From a virus: a stretch of DNA of 33,023 bases. Below, piece by piece: positions 8,229 to 15,479 of this stretch (position 1 is its first letter; each line of letters begins with the position of its first letter). The notes under the pieces are model-generated. The model was given only the letters and a program-made list of their open reading frames with translations. It had not been told where the DNA came from and ran no database searches. The position numbers and the translations under genes are program-made. The stretch covers positions 1 to 33,023 of the IMG/VR virus record IMGVR_UViG_3300018469_000006; one strand, 5' to 3'.

Positions 8229-8396
8229 CTACCTACTCACATTATAGTTACACCGCACCCAACGACGCAGCGCCGTCCAACCGTCGCCGCACCTCAACGC
8301 GCACCACATTACCGGCGTCAGATACCAAGTAGCGCCACGCAGCGGTTCCGGCATCTGCTGCGATGCACGATGCCGGCGCGGGTCGTCGTCGGTCAT
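8229..8396 (-). CDS. Small hypothetical protein, 55 aa
   Basis: Begins MTDDDPRRHRASQQ and ends RCNYNVSR; Trp- and Arg-rich (five Trp). Support that it is real: its ATG overlaps the VRR-NUC stop as ATGA, AGGGAGA precedes the start, and its TAG stop abuts the helicase ATG, so it exactly fills the gap. Function unknown. The second copy of the 20-bp element lies inside its last codons. Confidence 0.55.
   Translation of the reverse strand: MTDDDPRRHRASQQMPEPLRGATWYLTPVMWCALRCGDGWTALRRWVRCNYNVSR
8232..8251 (-). promoter_or_regulatory. 20-bp CTATAG-N5-ATAGG element, copy 2
   Basis: Minus-strand GTAACTATAATGTGAGTAGG, with CTATAA in place of CTATAG, in the last codons of the 55-residue gene and ending three bases before the helicase ATG. 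Here the TAGG end could also act as a weak Shine-Dalgarno sequence. Confidence 0.5.
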
Positions 8397-8725
8397 CGCA
8401 CTATCTCCCTATTATTACTATAGTTACTGATCACCGCCTGACACCAATCATTAAACATAGTCAGCCCCTCTACACCGTCGATAACAAACACCGGCGTGCG
8501 GCTCTTCTCGATATCCTCGATGATACCGCCCTGCCGCTCCGATGGTTTCTTGCCCGGTGCCTTAGCCTCGATCGCGAAGCCGCAGCCCAGGATGAACCCT
8601 AAATAGTCCAGTGTCGATCGACCGTAGCCGACCGGCACCGGCATATAATAGTAGAGTACACCCTGTTCGCGGTAGGTTTCAAGCACAACTTTAATCTTCT
8701 CTTTTATCTTCCCCTCGGGCGTCAT
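8393..8725 (-). CDS. VRR-NUC domain nuclease
   Basis: A 110-residue single-domain nuclease of the PD-(D/E)XK fold, VRR-NUC family. Key residues: VGYGRSTLDYLG (catalytic Asp in STLD), AIEAKAPGKKP (the E-x-K pair), and the RQ / VFVIDG segments that follow in the family. Relatives cut branched or flap DNA and phage members usually accompany an SNF2 helicase, which lies just downstream here. Overlaps the 62-residue gene upstream by 35 bases and the 55-residue gene downstream by 4. The third 20-bp element lies in its last codons. Confidence 0.85.
   Translation of the reverse strand: MTPEGKIKEKIKVVLETYREQGVLYYYMPVPVGYGRSTLDYLGFILGCGFAIEAKAPGKKPSERQGGIIEDIEKSRTPVFVIDGVEGLTMFNDWCQAVISNYSNNREIVR
8408..8427 (-). 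promoter_or_regulatory. 20-bp CTATAG-N5-ATAGG element, copy 3
   Basis: Minus-strand GTAACTATAGTAATAATAGG, within the final codons of the VRR-NUC gene and 12 bases before the start of the 55-residue gene. The AGGGAGA just after it is that gene's ribosome site. Confidence 0.55.
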
Positions 8726-8879
8726 CGTTTAATTGCTCCAATGCCATCTGGCATAGTTTGCTAGCGCCATCTAAAAGTGCCGCTGCGTCGCGGTCGTAGG
8801 TTGTGCGTGTCATAGTAACCAGAACTTCAAGGTTGCCGACTATTACGTATATCTGGTTCGCTAGCGGATGCTCCATCAT
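8691..8879 (-). CDS. Small hypothetical protein, 62 aa
   Basis: Starts MMEHPLANQIYVIVGN; a helical protein with a hydrophobic first part and a charged tail (DDARGEDKRED). GAGGAG precedes the start and the ATG overlaps the upstream stop, as is usual in this block. The 35-base overlap with the VRR-NUC start is larger than for its neighbours but plausible. No family recognised. Confidence 0.55.
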   Translation of the reverse strand: MMEHPLANQIYVIVGNLEVLVTMTRTTYDRDAAALLDGASKLCQMALEQLNDDARGEDKRED

Positions 8880-9103
8880 TCCATCTCCTCAACCCGCACA
8901 AACCGTATCAGCTTCGTAGGATACCCGGTTTCGTTCTCTACCGTCTTTGCCAGTGGAGCCAAGCGCAGCTCCGCCAGTTCTTTCGACGTGCTGACCAGCG
9001 GATACGATTCACCGAGGATATGTGGATGGGCGATCTTCTCAACCCCATTGTCCTGCTGGTACACCCACACATACATCTCGTCGATTTTGTTTGTGGTGGT
9101 CAT
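8876..9103 (-). CDS. Hypothetical protein, 75 aa
   Basis: Starts MTTTNKIDEMYVWVYQQDNG. I chose the ATG at 9103 rather than one four codons upstream because it has GGGGA at good spacing and overlaps the previous stop (TAATG). The sequence looks like a small alpha/beta protein; no motif that I can name. Confidence 0.65.
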   Translation of the reverse strand: MTTTNKIDEMYVWVYQQDNGVEKIAHPHILGESYPLVSTSKELAELRLAPLAKTVENETGYPTKLIRFVRVEEME

Positions 9104-9216
9104 TATTGTCCCCATTCAAGCAGGATTATCGACAGCACCAGGGCGATGAGCAGACCTCCTGCGTTAAGCACGGTAAGCCAGAAGGCAAGCTTCATCAGGC
9201 GGGCGGGAGATATCAT
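9103..9216 (-). CDS. Small one-helix membrane protein, 37 aa
   Basis: MISPARLMK followed by a single hydrophobic segment (about residues 9-33, AFWLTVLNAGGLLIALVLSIILL) and a short tail. The start overlaps the ParB-like stop (ATGA) and the stop overlaps the next start (TAATG), which argues strongly for a real gene despite its size. Function unknown; could act at the inner membrane. Confidence 0.6.
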   Translation of the reverse strand: MISPARLMKLAFWLTVLNAGGLLIALVLSIILLEWGQ

Positions 9217-10061
9217 CGCCGCTCCCGCAGCTGTAGTCTGCCCTGCCGCAGACCCTGGTTTATGGCCGACGCCACGCCGTAAGACAGCGTGCGCTCGCTG
9301 CGTACCCCCTCCAGCGCGACAGCGCCACGCACATGCCGCTCGATCTCGGTGCCGCCGACCCGCAACAGGCGCGCCTGCCAGCGCTCGTCGGCTAGGCTCT
9401 GACCCGCCGGCATGCGCCGCTCGGCCTCGAATAGCGATTGTAGAATTACCGCCGGGATAGGGCGGTCCTGACACAGCTCGATGACGAGCGGCCATACCCG
9501 GCGCAGCGCACGTTCGTCGCGATCAGCACAGCGTTGTATCGCCGAGACGCAGGACAGATGCGTCTTGTCTGATGGTGCCCCTACGGTGCGCCCGGCCTCG
9601 CGCGCCAGCTCGTCGACGATTAGCGCCCTCGGCGCGCCGGTCAGCAGCTCAGCCTTATACGCCGCGAGCCGGCCAATGGCGCGGCGCTCGGTGTTGGCGC
9701 TGAGAAACGCGATCGCCTCGGCGGTGACCGACGCCATCTCAAACACAAGGCACGGCAGCTCGTTGATTGCCGGCACCTCCTTCGCCGCCGACCAACGATG
9801 CCCGCCATCGAAAATATAATATGCGACGTTATCGGTGCGTAGGCTAACCAGCAAAGCCCCGCATGCGGCCCAGTTCCAGTTGTTGGCAATGCGGTGAACG
9901 ACGCGCGTATTCAACGCACGTTGATATGTTGAGTCGATACGCAACTCCCGTTTTGGCAGCATTACAAACTCGCCCGGTTTATTGACGACCGGGACGAAGT
10001 GCCGTGGGTCGCGCGGTGACGGGGAATAGTGTACGCGCGGCGTGATCATGGTGTTTGTCAT
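9213..10061 (-). CDS. ParB-like nuclease/CTP-binding domain protein
   Basis: A 282-residue protein with a ParB/sulfiredoxin-fold N-terminal domain: LRIDSTYQRALN (first strand region) and FDGGHRWSAAK near residue 85-95, which corresponds to the GERRxxA box of ParB proteins. The rest is helical and may hold a DNA-binding part. Phage ParB-like proteins of this size are common in early regions but are not true partition proteins; no ParA is present. AAGGAAA lies upstream of the start, which overlaps the stop of an 18-residue leader ORF (ATGA). Confidence 0.75.
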   Translation of the reverse strand: MTNTMITPRVHYSPSPRDPRHFVPVVNKPGEFVMLPKRELRIDSTYQRALNTRVVHRIANNWNWAACGALLVSLRTDNVAYYIFDGGHRWSAAKEVPAINELPCLVFEMASVTAEAIAFLSANTERRAIGRLAAYKAELLTGAPRALIVDELAREAGRTVGAPSDKTHLSCVSAIQRCADRDERALRRVWPLVIELCQDRPIPAVILQSLFEAERRMPAGQSLADERWQARLLRVGGTEIERHVRGAVALEGVRSERTLSYGVASAINQGLRQGRLQLRERR

Positions 10062-10114
10062 GTTGTGGTTTCCTTGTGGTGGTGTTGTGTTTTAGTGTCG
10101 AATTCCTCCTCCAT
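10058..10114 (-). CDS. Possible 18-residue leader peptide
   Basis: MEEEFDTKTQHHHKETTT. The start has the block's recurring GGGGGGCTGAG ribosome site, whose TGA is the stop of the RecB-like gene, and its own stop overlaps the ParB-like ATG. It may exist only to carry ribosomes from one gene to the next. Confidence 0.35.
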   Translation of the reverse strand: MEEEFDTKTQHHHKETTT

Positions 10115-10115
10115 C

Positions 10116-10787
10116 TCAGCCCCCCACACCCTGATGCGGACATGACATAACAGAGCACCAACGCCGGCACAGCCCGCCGGGTTTTGGTGGGTACTCCTCC
10201 TGCTCGCGCGCCTTTTGTAGGCGCTTTACACGCGGCAGGATCTCACCCCAGATCTCGGTGAGGTCCGACCGGATATACTCCTGCGACTCGATAACATCGT
10301 GAGTGACGAACACCAGCGCGGCGCGGACCCGCTTCACTGCCGGCGCGCTATGAAATACCAGCGCGGCGGCGAGCTGCATCTGGGTCATGTCCATCGACGG
10401 CTTTCCGGTTTTCCAGTCGAACACCACCGCGAAATCTTTTTTGAGCTTGGTACAATCCAACACGCCGCGAAACCATGCCTCGGGCGAGAACCACGCCACC
10501 GGGCGGAAGTTCGACGATAACGCCAGCTTACGCTCGCTGTAGGTCTGTCCCTCGTCCGCCAGGATGCCGGCCAGGATCGGCTCGTTGTGGCCAAGGCCCA
10601 GCGGCAGCGGCGTCTTAGCCCGCAACCTTGCGTCGAACGCACTGTGCACCCGGTGCCCCTCCTGTATCGCTTCGCTCTCACCCTCCTGCACGCTCTTGGC
10701 AATATCGTAGTGGTAATACCGGCGCGGGCAGGTTTCATAGTTGCGGAGTGCCGAGTACGACCAGCTGAATTTACGTTCGGTTGTCAT
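10116..10787 (-). CDS. RecB/Cas4-like PD-(D/E)XK exonuclease with Cys cluster
   Basis: A 223-residue nuclease. Motifs: YSALRNYETCPRRYYH at the N-terminus (first Cys; typical of Cas4/AddB-like nucleases), GVLDC (catalytic Asp) and VVFDWKTGK (D-x-K), an MTQMQLAAALV helix with the conserved Gln, and at the C-terminus CRRWCSVMSC. The four Cys can hold a 4Fe-4S cluster as in Cas4. Start at 10787 overlaps the upstream stop (ATGA); a TTG four codons earlier is less likely. Expected role: processing DNA ends in recombination. No CRISPR genes are nearby, so a Cas role is unlikely. Confidence 0.85.
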   Translation of the reverse strand: MTTERKFSWSYSALRNYETCPRRYYHYDIAKSVQEGESEAIQEGHRVHSAFDARLRAKTPLPLGLGHNEPILAGILADEGQTYSERKLALSSNFRPVAWFSPEAWFRGVLDCTKLKKDFAVVFDWKTGKPSMDMTQMQLAAALVFHSAPAVKRVRAALVFVTHDVIESQEYIRSDLTEIWGEILPRVKRLQKAREQEEYPPKPGGLCRRWCSVMSCPHQGVGG

Positions 10788-11542
10788 ATCTGTTTCCAAT
10801 CGTCGACCAACAAATCGTCCCAGCTAAACTTATCAGGCTCTAGTCTGTATCTGACATCGTATTCTACCTCAGAACAGGAAGCGTCAATTTCAGTCCGCCA
10901 GTTATGTGCTAAATCGACCATTTCTCCTTTGATCAAATCGTCATCACGCTCGCGCGCATTTTCCAGCATGGCGTCATAAAAACTAAAAGTGTCATAGTCG
11001 AACGATGGACGATCATTTTCGCTAAATAAGGATCTGTAAGTTGCACGCTGCTGGCGATAGAGTTCAGCCTCGGCTTTATGCCGCGCCTCCGCTTCCTCGA
11101 CCCACCCCACCCGGTCGCCACCAGGACGGTGAACAAAGGGGGGTCTGCGCTGCTTCTCGGCGGCGATACGTTGCCGTTCCTGTCTCTCCCAAGCGATACG
11201 CTGTTGTTGGAGCCGATTTTGCTCTTTGCATTCTTCTTCCCAGGCGATGCGCTGTCTACGCTGGTTCTCTGCGACGGTGCGCTGCACCGCCTCGCGCCGT
11301 AAGCGGTTATTATCAGCCTCGTACGCAAGGCGCTTCTGGTACAGCGCTTCCTCGATCTGGCGCGCTTCACCGCGCTGGTAGAACTCGATCACGGCACGGC
11401 GGGCTTCCGCCTCGGCCCGCTCATATTCCCAGCCCCAGGTCAGGACGATACGGTCGATGATGGCGTCGATCCACGCACTATCCTCCGCCGACAGATCGAC
11501 GTAAGGTTTTAAATCGGCTGGATCGACCCACTCGATGATCAT
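10784..11542 (-). CDS. Hypothetical coiled-coil protein, 252 aa
   Basis: Begins MIIEWVDPADLKPYVDLSAED. Residues about 40-165 are an extended, highly charged helical region rich in Arg, Gln and Glu (RRQRIAWEEECKEQNRLQQQ), very probably a coiled coil or long single helix, followed by an acidic C-terminal part (DRPSFDYDTFSFYDAM). ATGA overlaps at both ends place it firmly in the block between polymerase and RecB-like nuclease. No function recognised. Confidence 0.65.
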   Translation of the reverse strand: MIIEWVDPADLKPYVDLSAEDSAWIDAIIDRIVLTWGWEYERAEAEARRAVIEFYQRGEARQIEEALYQKRLAYEADNNRLRREAVQRTVAENQRRQRIAWEEECKEQNRLQQQRIAWERQERQRIAAEKQRRPPFVHRPGGDRVGWVEEAEARHKAEAELYRQQRATYRSLFSENDRPSFDYDTFSFYDAMLENARERDDDLIKGEMVDLAHNWRTEIDASCSEVEYDVRYRLEPDKFSWDDLLVDDWKQI

Positions 11543-11787
11543 CTGCTTGCTTCTTTTTTAACTCTTTGTTGATGAATTTTATTTAGCGTTGCTACCCAGT
11601 CAGTAACTAATTCTTTAGGGCCAAGATCATAAGTGGCATCTAAAACCGCATTTACACACATACCTAGCGCAATTAATACCACCTCGGTCTGACTATCGCG
11701 CGGTATAACCGACACTACAGCCTCTTTCATACTATCAGATAGAGCCTTAGCGTTTTCCCACGCTGTCGTAAATTCGTCGTCAATCAT
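11539..11787 (-). CDS. Small hypothetical protein, 82 aa
   Basis: MIDDEFTTAWENAKALSDSMKEAV; mostly helical, with a basic end (QQRVKKEASR). AAGGGCTGA precedes the start, one of the GGGCTGA-type sites. ATGA overlaps with polymerase upstream and the coiled-coil gene downstream. The gene is clearly more AT-rich than its neighbours, which may mark a later arrival. Function unknown. Confidence 0.65.
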   Translation of the reverse strand: MIDDEFTTAWENAKALSDSMKEAVVSVIPRDSQTEVVLIALGMCVNAVLDATYDLGPKELVTDWVATLNKIHQQRVKKEASR

Positions 11788-13676
11788 CGGTTTTCAGCCC
11801 TTTCAGCAGATAACAGGTTTAGACCCCAACCACCCTCACTGGCGAGCGGCAGCCCTGGTGCCCAGATTGGCACGATTGAAAACTGATATGCGAGATACTC
11901 GTTCCAGTGTTCCACCGCATCCTGCGGTACGCAGTAATCCAGTGAATCATGCGTCGTCAGAAATGGATGATACCCGGTTTCGTCGTACACTCTAAGGGCG
12001 ATATCGGTCACAACGATGCGTGCCAGTGCCTGCGACAGGTTTTCCACAAACTTAGCACCGTAGATCTTAACCTCGCCGCCATAAGCATTCTTATAAAACA
12101 TTTCGTCGTTTTCCCAGTGCAGGCCGGGATACGACAAACACATATTGCTGGGCAGCCATACACTATCGACGCCGACGCGCACCGGCACATGTTTACGCAG
12201 CCGGGGGAAGTACTGGCTGGAGATCTCACGGGGCGGGTCATCCGGTGCCACCTCGATTACTTGATTAAGCACCCCGCCGCCGGCCCGCCACAAACGTGGA
12301 ATTTGTGGATAGGCTTCGCGGTAGTGATTGACAATCTCGCCGGCCTCGGTGACGTCGATCTTGTGCGACACGCCGCCGTTGCCGATGAAGAGCATGTGGC
12401 GGAACTTGTCGGCACCGCAGCCGTAGCCCAGCCCCAGGATGGCGGTCTTGCCGACGAAGCGGCGCAGCTTGTCAGCCGGTGTCACCTCCAGACCGTAAAC
12501 GCTCGATGCAAATTCGCAGTAAACGTCCCGGTTTTCGCGAAAAGCGTCGAGCAGCGGCGTACAGCCCGCTGCCCATGCCACGGTCCTAGCCTCGATCTGT
12601 GACAGGTCCCGGTGGACAATGCGTTGACCCGGCGGTGCGCAGATGCCGGCGCGTATCGGCGAGCCGCGCGTCAGGTTCTGAAGATTGATCTTATCGTCGC
12701 CACCAAGGCGGTGGGTACGCGCCGCTGAGTAGCGCAGGGGCACCGGGAGCCGCCCCACCGCCCCGTCGGGCCAGCGTAGCTGCGACAGCGTCAGGAGGCG
12801 CTGACAGCGCGTCTCCTCGAGTGTGCTTTTGGTACTGAGCCGCGCCGCCAGCAGCGCCTGCACCGCGAGCGGCAGTTCCGGGTCTTCGTAGAGTTCGCGG
12901 AACTCCCGGTCATTTTTTGACAGTGCCGGGATCATCTCGCCGGTTGCGGTCGACCGCTTCAGCGGCACCTCGACGCCGTGCTCTTCCAACAGCGCAGCAA
13001 AGCGTTGCTGTGAGGAAAAGATGCTGGGATCGAGCACCGACACCCGGTCGAGCACCTCCGCCTTCCGCGCCTGCACGTCGGCCAGATGCACCGCTAACGC
13101 GCCAGCATCGAGCTGCACCTGTGGCAGCACGAACATGCGCGCGACGAGGTCGATGACGGCCAGCTCGGCGTTGGTGAAGTATGGCAGCAGCGCATCGAAC
13201 GCCATCCTGGCGTTGTCGCAGTCGCGCTGACAATAAGCCGAATAGGAAGCTAGCTCCGCTGGCGTGAAAGCCTCCAGGCGCTTCCCTATGGCCCGCACCA
13301 CCTCATCGCCCTTGGGCGGGAGCCCCAAAAACGTACTGATGGCGGCGAGCGAGCTTTTGCCCAGTACCCAGTGGGTGATCGCCCGCGCCATCGAGAGCGT
13401 GCAGAGGTACATCGCCGGACGGAAGCCAAAGTGCCACGCCAGGATCGACCCGTCGAAATTGATGTTATGGGACAGCAATGCTGTTTGATCTGGATCAATC
13501 TCATTGAGGCGAGCCTGGATCGCGTCCCGGCCCACCAGCATCTCGGTGGGCGCGCTATCGACCTTAAGCGCCATCATGATAGGCTGGAACAGCGGGCTGA
13601 GATTGTACTCAGCCGTCGTCATGCGCGTCAGCGAGTACTCGCGCGAGTAGTAGCTTTCGAGATCAACTGTAAGTAG
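11784..13676 (-). CDS. Family A DNA polymerase with 3'-5' exonuclease
   Basis: The replicative polymerase, 630 residues from the ATG at 13676. That start gives the typical phage opening MLLTVDLESYYSREYSL; 21 in-frame codons upstream look non-coding. Exonuclease motifs: D6-x-E8, H70NINFD75, Y148CQRD152. Polymerase motifs: A, D357LSQIEAR; B/O-helix, R406-x3-K410-x3-L414-x3-Y418G; C, H576DS. Two residues stand out: Leu at the position equal to E. coli Pol I F762, and HDS in place of the usual HDE. Leu at the 762 position is a variant reported as common in environmental phages and linked to temperate life, consistent with the integrase here. Works with the PrimPol and DUF927 proteins downstream. 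Confidence 0.92.
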   Translation of the reverse strand, partial: LLTVDLESYYSREYSLTRMTTAEYNLSPLFQPIMMALKVDSAPTEMLVGRDAIQARLNEIDPDQTALLSHNINFDGSILAWHFGFRPAMYLCTLSMARAITHWVLGKSSLAAISTFLGLPPKGDEVVRAIGKRLEAFTPAELASYSAYCQRDCDNARMAFDALLPYFTNAELAVIDLVARMFVLPQVQLDAGALAVHLADVQARKAEVLDRVSVLDPSIFSSQQRFAALLEEHGVEVPLKRSTATGEMIPALSKNDREFRELYEDPELPLAVQALLAARLSTKSTLEETRCQRLLTLSQLRWPDGAVGRLPVPLRYSAARTHRLGGDDKINLQNLTRGSPIRAGICAPPGQRIVHRDLSQIEARTVAWAAGCTPLLDAFRENRDVYCEFASSVYGLEVTPADKLRRFVGKTAILGLGYGCGADKFRHMLFIGNGGVSHKIDVTEAGEIVNHYREAYPQIPRLWRAGGGVLNQVIEVAPDDPPREISSQYFPRLRKHVPVRVGVDSVWLPSNMCLSYPGLHWENDEMFYKNAYGGEVKIYGAKFVENLSQALARIVVTDIALRVYDETGYHPFLTTHDSLDYCVPQDAVEHWNEYLAYQFSIVPIWAPGLPLASEGGWGLNLLSAERAENR

Positions 13677-13763
13677 CATCAGCCCTGTTCCAGCCGTTCC
13701 GGCCTTTATCCCCAGCGAGGCTATGCGGGCTATCGCCACTGGGTCAAGGCTCCGATTGAATCG

Positions 13764-13828
13764 ATTTTAATTAAAATGAGTGGAGCCATGTGACAGCCTT
13801 TTCAGGCTAGCACCTTATGGGTGCTAGC
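13764..13828. other. Palindrome and hairpin upstream of DNA polymerase
   Basis: A 14-bp perfect palindrome (ATTTTAATTAAAAT, 13764-13777) and, 28 bases further, a 9-bp stem (GCTAGCACC / GGTGCTAGC, 13806-13828, five-base loop). No T tract follows on either strand, so it is not a standard terminator; it could be an operator, an RNA structure in the polymerase leader, or a replication site. Confidence 0.5.
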
Positions 13829-13859
13829 TAACTCTATTAGTATCGTTGAGAATCAAGGA

Positions 13860-14000
13860 TCACCGCCAGCGGATCGCCAATAGCACGATCCCCATTCCAA
13901 AGCTCATGCCCGCCATAACCGATCCGTAGACATCCGGCGGCGGGAAGGTGAAGGACGCGACCGCGAGCCCCACGGCAACGAGGTTGAGCGCAGGAATCAT
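13860..14000 (-). CDS. Small two-helix membrane protein, 46 aa
   Basis: MIPALNLVAVGLAVASFTF, a short PPPDVYG turn, then SVMAGMSFGMGIVLLAI and RWR. Two hydrophobic segments joined by a short loop give a holin-like or pinholin-like topology, but size and shape alone do not prove that. It starts six bases after the stop of the coiled-coil/membrane gene upstream. The ribosome site is weak (GAAGTAAG). Confidence 0.5.
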   Translation of the reverse strand: MIPALNLVAVGLAVASFTFPPPDVYGSVMAGMSFGMGIVLLAIRWR

Positions 14001-14006
14001 TCGATC

Positions 14007-14231
14007 TTACTTCACAAATAGCTTAAAGAGCACGGCGACGGTCATCGCGAGGTTGAAGCCGACCATCCAGCGCAACAGGTTCAGCCCACCCTCGATATGG
14101 GTCAGGTGTAGCTCGAACGTGCTCAGGCGGTTGTCGTAGATCGCGACCTCCTCGGCTGCTTCGATTGCCTGTTCGTCCGGCACGTTGGCGGCGCGTAAGG
14201 CGGTATAAAGCTTACCCATCATGATTGCCAT
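14007..14231 (-). CDS. Coiled-coil plus C-terminal membrane helix protein, 74 aa
   Basis: Residues about 5-50 are helical (LYTALRAANVPDEQAIEAAEEVA, then YDNRLSTFELHLTHIEGGL) and residues 52-72 are one membrane segment (LLRWMVGFNLAMTVAVLFKLF). The pattern resembles DUF1640/CCDC90-like small proteins of bacteria and phages. A related gene lies at 15222-15467, suggesting duplication. Start has GGAGGGCTGATG, where the TGA is the previous gene's stop. Confidence 0.65.
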   Translation of the reverse strand: MAIMMGKLYTALRAANVPDEQAIEAAEEVAIYDNRLSTFELHLTHIEGGLNLLRWMVGFNLAMTVAVLFKLFVK

Positions 14232-14560
14232 CAGCCCTCCTCCTCATGCTGGCGCGGGCAGTCAGCCCGCAGCAGCTCCAAGGTATCCTCCACGTCGAGG
14301 TGCAGCGCAGCCGCGAGCGCATCAACGTCTCCGGCGTCGCGGTAGTTGTACGGCTCTACGGAACCGTCGAGATCGACCCAGCCACCACCGGCCTTGTAGA
14401 CGCGACCGTCGATAAACTCGACGGTGCCGTTGAGCCATCCCCGGATTGTCCCGCCCGCAGCCGTGGGCATGTCGAGCGGCACCGCAAGGCTGTAGTGCGT
14501 GTACTCATACCGCGTCTCGGCGATCCGGTGCCGCGCCTCGTACAGTTCGCTCGGTGTCAT
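14231..14560 (-). CDS. Hypothetical protein, 109 aa
   Basis: Starts MTPSELYEARHRIAETRYEY at 14560, where TGATG overlaps the stop of the HTH gene; eight more codons upstream are not needed. Middle part is Gly/Val-rich (GWLNGTVEFIDGRVYKAGGGWVDLDG), probably beta; the end is an acidic helix. Function unknown. Confidence 0.6.
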   Translation of the reverse strand: MTPSELYEARHRIAETRYEYTHYSLAVPLDMPTAAGGTIRGWLNGTVEFIDGRVYKAGGGWVDLDGSVEPYNYRDAGDVDALAAALHLDVEDTLELLRADCPRQHEEEG

Positions 14561-14772
14561 CAGCCCTCTCCTGGGATAACGCATGAGCGCTCGCGCTCAT
14601 GGCGGGAGGCGTCCTCCCACAACTCTGTGATGTACTCCATGAAGCGCGGCACCGGGTAGCGACCGCTGACCCAGCGGCGCACGCTGACCGCGTGGATGCC
14701 CAGGAGGTTGCCCAGGTCGGTCGCGGTCATCCCGCGACCCTCCATCACGTCGCGCAGCTCCGCGCCGGTCAC
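14560..14772 (-). CDS. HTH (XRE/Cro-like) DNA-binding protein, 70 aa
   Basis: MTGAELRDVMEGRGMTATDLGNLLGIHAVSVRRWVSGRYPVP is a compact helix-turn-helix with recognition helix HAVSVRRWVSG, like phage Cro/Cox-type or antitoxin-type regulators. GTG start overlapping the upstream stop (GTGA); AGGGGG precedes it. It could regulate the long leftward block, but nothing shows its target. Confidence 0.75.
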   Translation of the reverse strand: MTGAELRDVMEGRGMTATDLGNLLGIHAVSVRRWVSGRYPVPRFMEYITELWEDASRHERERSCVIPGEG

Positions 14773-14930
14773 CTAAGCCCCCTGGCTTCTTCGAGCAGTG
14801 CTCTGTTTACGTATTCAATACATACATCGTATGCATCACGCATCAGGCATACATTCTTTCCCGGTGGGCTAAATACCAGCACTAGCATAAACAACCCAAA
14901 ACATATCCATAAGATCCACGCTTTATTCAT
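14769..14930 (-). CDS. Small membrane-anchored protein, 53 aa
   Basis: MNKAWILWICFGLFMLVLVFS is an N-terminal signal anchor; the remainder (PPGKNVCLMRDAYDVCIEYVNRALLEE) carries two Cys 10 residues apart and would face the periplasm. GAGGA precedes the start; the stop overlaps the HTH gene's GTG. AT-rich compared with neighbours. Possible toxin-like, holin-like or superinfection-exclusion peptide; no direct evidence for any. Confidence 0.55.
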   Translation of the reverse strand: MNKAWILWICFGLFMLVLVFSPPGKNVCLMRDAYDVCIEYVNRALLEEARGLR

Positions 14931-14931
14931 C

Positions 14932-15225
14932 TCAATATCCTCTGAGTGCTTTCTCGAATACCTGACGTTGATATTCGAGCATCAGTAGCCGGTTCTGCTG
15001 CTGCAACTCTTCGATCCGCCGCGCCGTCTCGGGATCAGTCATAGGCTGCGTATAGAGGGGCACTGGGGGCGCGTAGGACGGCGCTGTGTAGCGGGGGAGG
15101 GAGGGACCGCCGCCGGTATACCCGCCGCCGTAGTCCCCGCTCTGAGCGAGCGCAGGAGCCACACGTGCCGCGTAAACTTGTGCAGCGGCGCAGAGCGCCG
15201 CCGCCAGGGTAAGATACTTGTTCAT
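14932..15225 (-). CDS. Secreted/periplasmic small protein, 97 aa
   Basis: Starts MNKYLTLAAALCAAAQVYAARVAPALAQ, a clear signal peptide with likely cleavage after ALA. The mature part has a Gly/Tyr/Pro-rich linker (GDYGGGYTGGG...PPVPLY) and then a helix (TARRIEELQQQNRLLMLEYQRQVF). No lipobox, so not an outer-membrane spanin of the usual kind. The ATG overlaps the upstream stop (ATGA); a 34-codon upstream extension is a frame artefact. Confidence 0.6.
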   Translation of the reverse strand: MNKYLTLAAALCAAAQVYAARVAPALAQSGDYGGGYTGGGPSLPRYTAPSYAPPVPLYTQPMTDPETARRIEELQQQNRLLMLEYQRQVFEKALRGY

Positions 15226-15467
15226 GATACGCCCACCTTCGCGGCAATTTTCAGCGTCAGCCAGATCAGCGTGCCGATGGCGGCGTAGGAACCGGCGATC
15301 ACGATGTAGACGCCGCCCACCATCCATTTCAGGACCGACATGTCGCGCTCCAGCACGCCGAAACGCGTCTCATACGAGGCTAGCTCGCTCGCCGCCTCCT
15401 CCGCTTCCTTCTGCGGTGCCCCCGCCGCGACGAATGCGGCGTAGGTTTTTGACAACATTACAGCCAT
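15222..15467 (-). CDS. Coiled-coil plus membrane helix protein, 81 aa
   Basis: Helical region (SKTYAAFVAAGAPQKEAEEAASELASYETRFGVLERD) followed by VLKWMVGGVYIVIAGSYAAIGTLIWL, one long or two short membrane helices. It parallels the 74-residue protein at 14007-14231 in order and motifs (aE..A..YE.R...lE, then (L)KWMVG), so the two are probably paralogues. GAGGGGCTGAG precedes the ATG. Confidence 0.65.
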   Translation of the reverse strand: MAVMLSKTYAAFVAAGAPQKEAEEAASELASYETRFGVLERDMSVLKWMVGGVYIVIAGSYAAIGTLIWLTLKIAAKVGVS

Positions 15468-15479
15468 CTCAGCCCCTCA

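Noticed and set aside
9213-10061. ParB-like protein as a plasmid-style partition system
   Set aside because: No ParA-type ATPase or centromere-like repeats in the window.
10116-10787. Cas4-like nuclease as sign of a CRISPR system
   Set aside because: No repeat-spacer array or other cas genes; such nucleases are common in phages.
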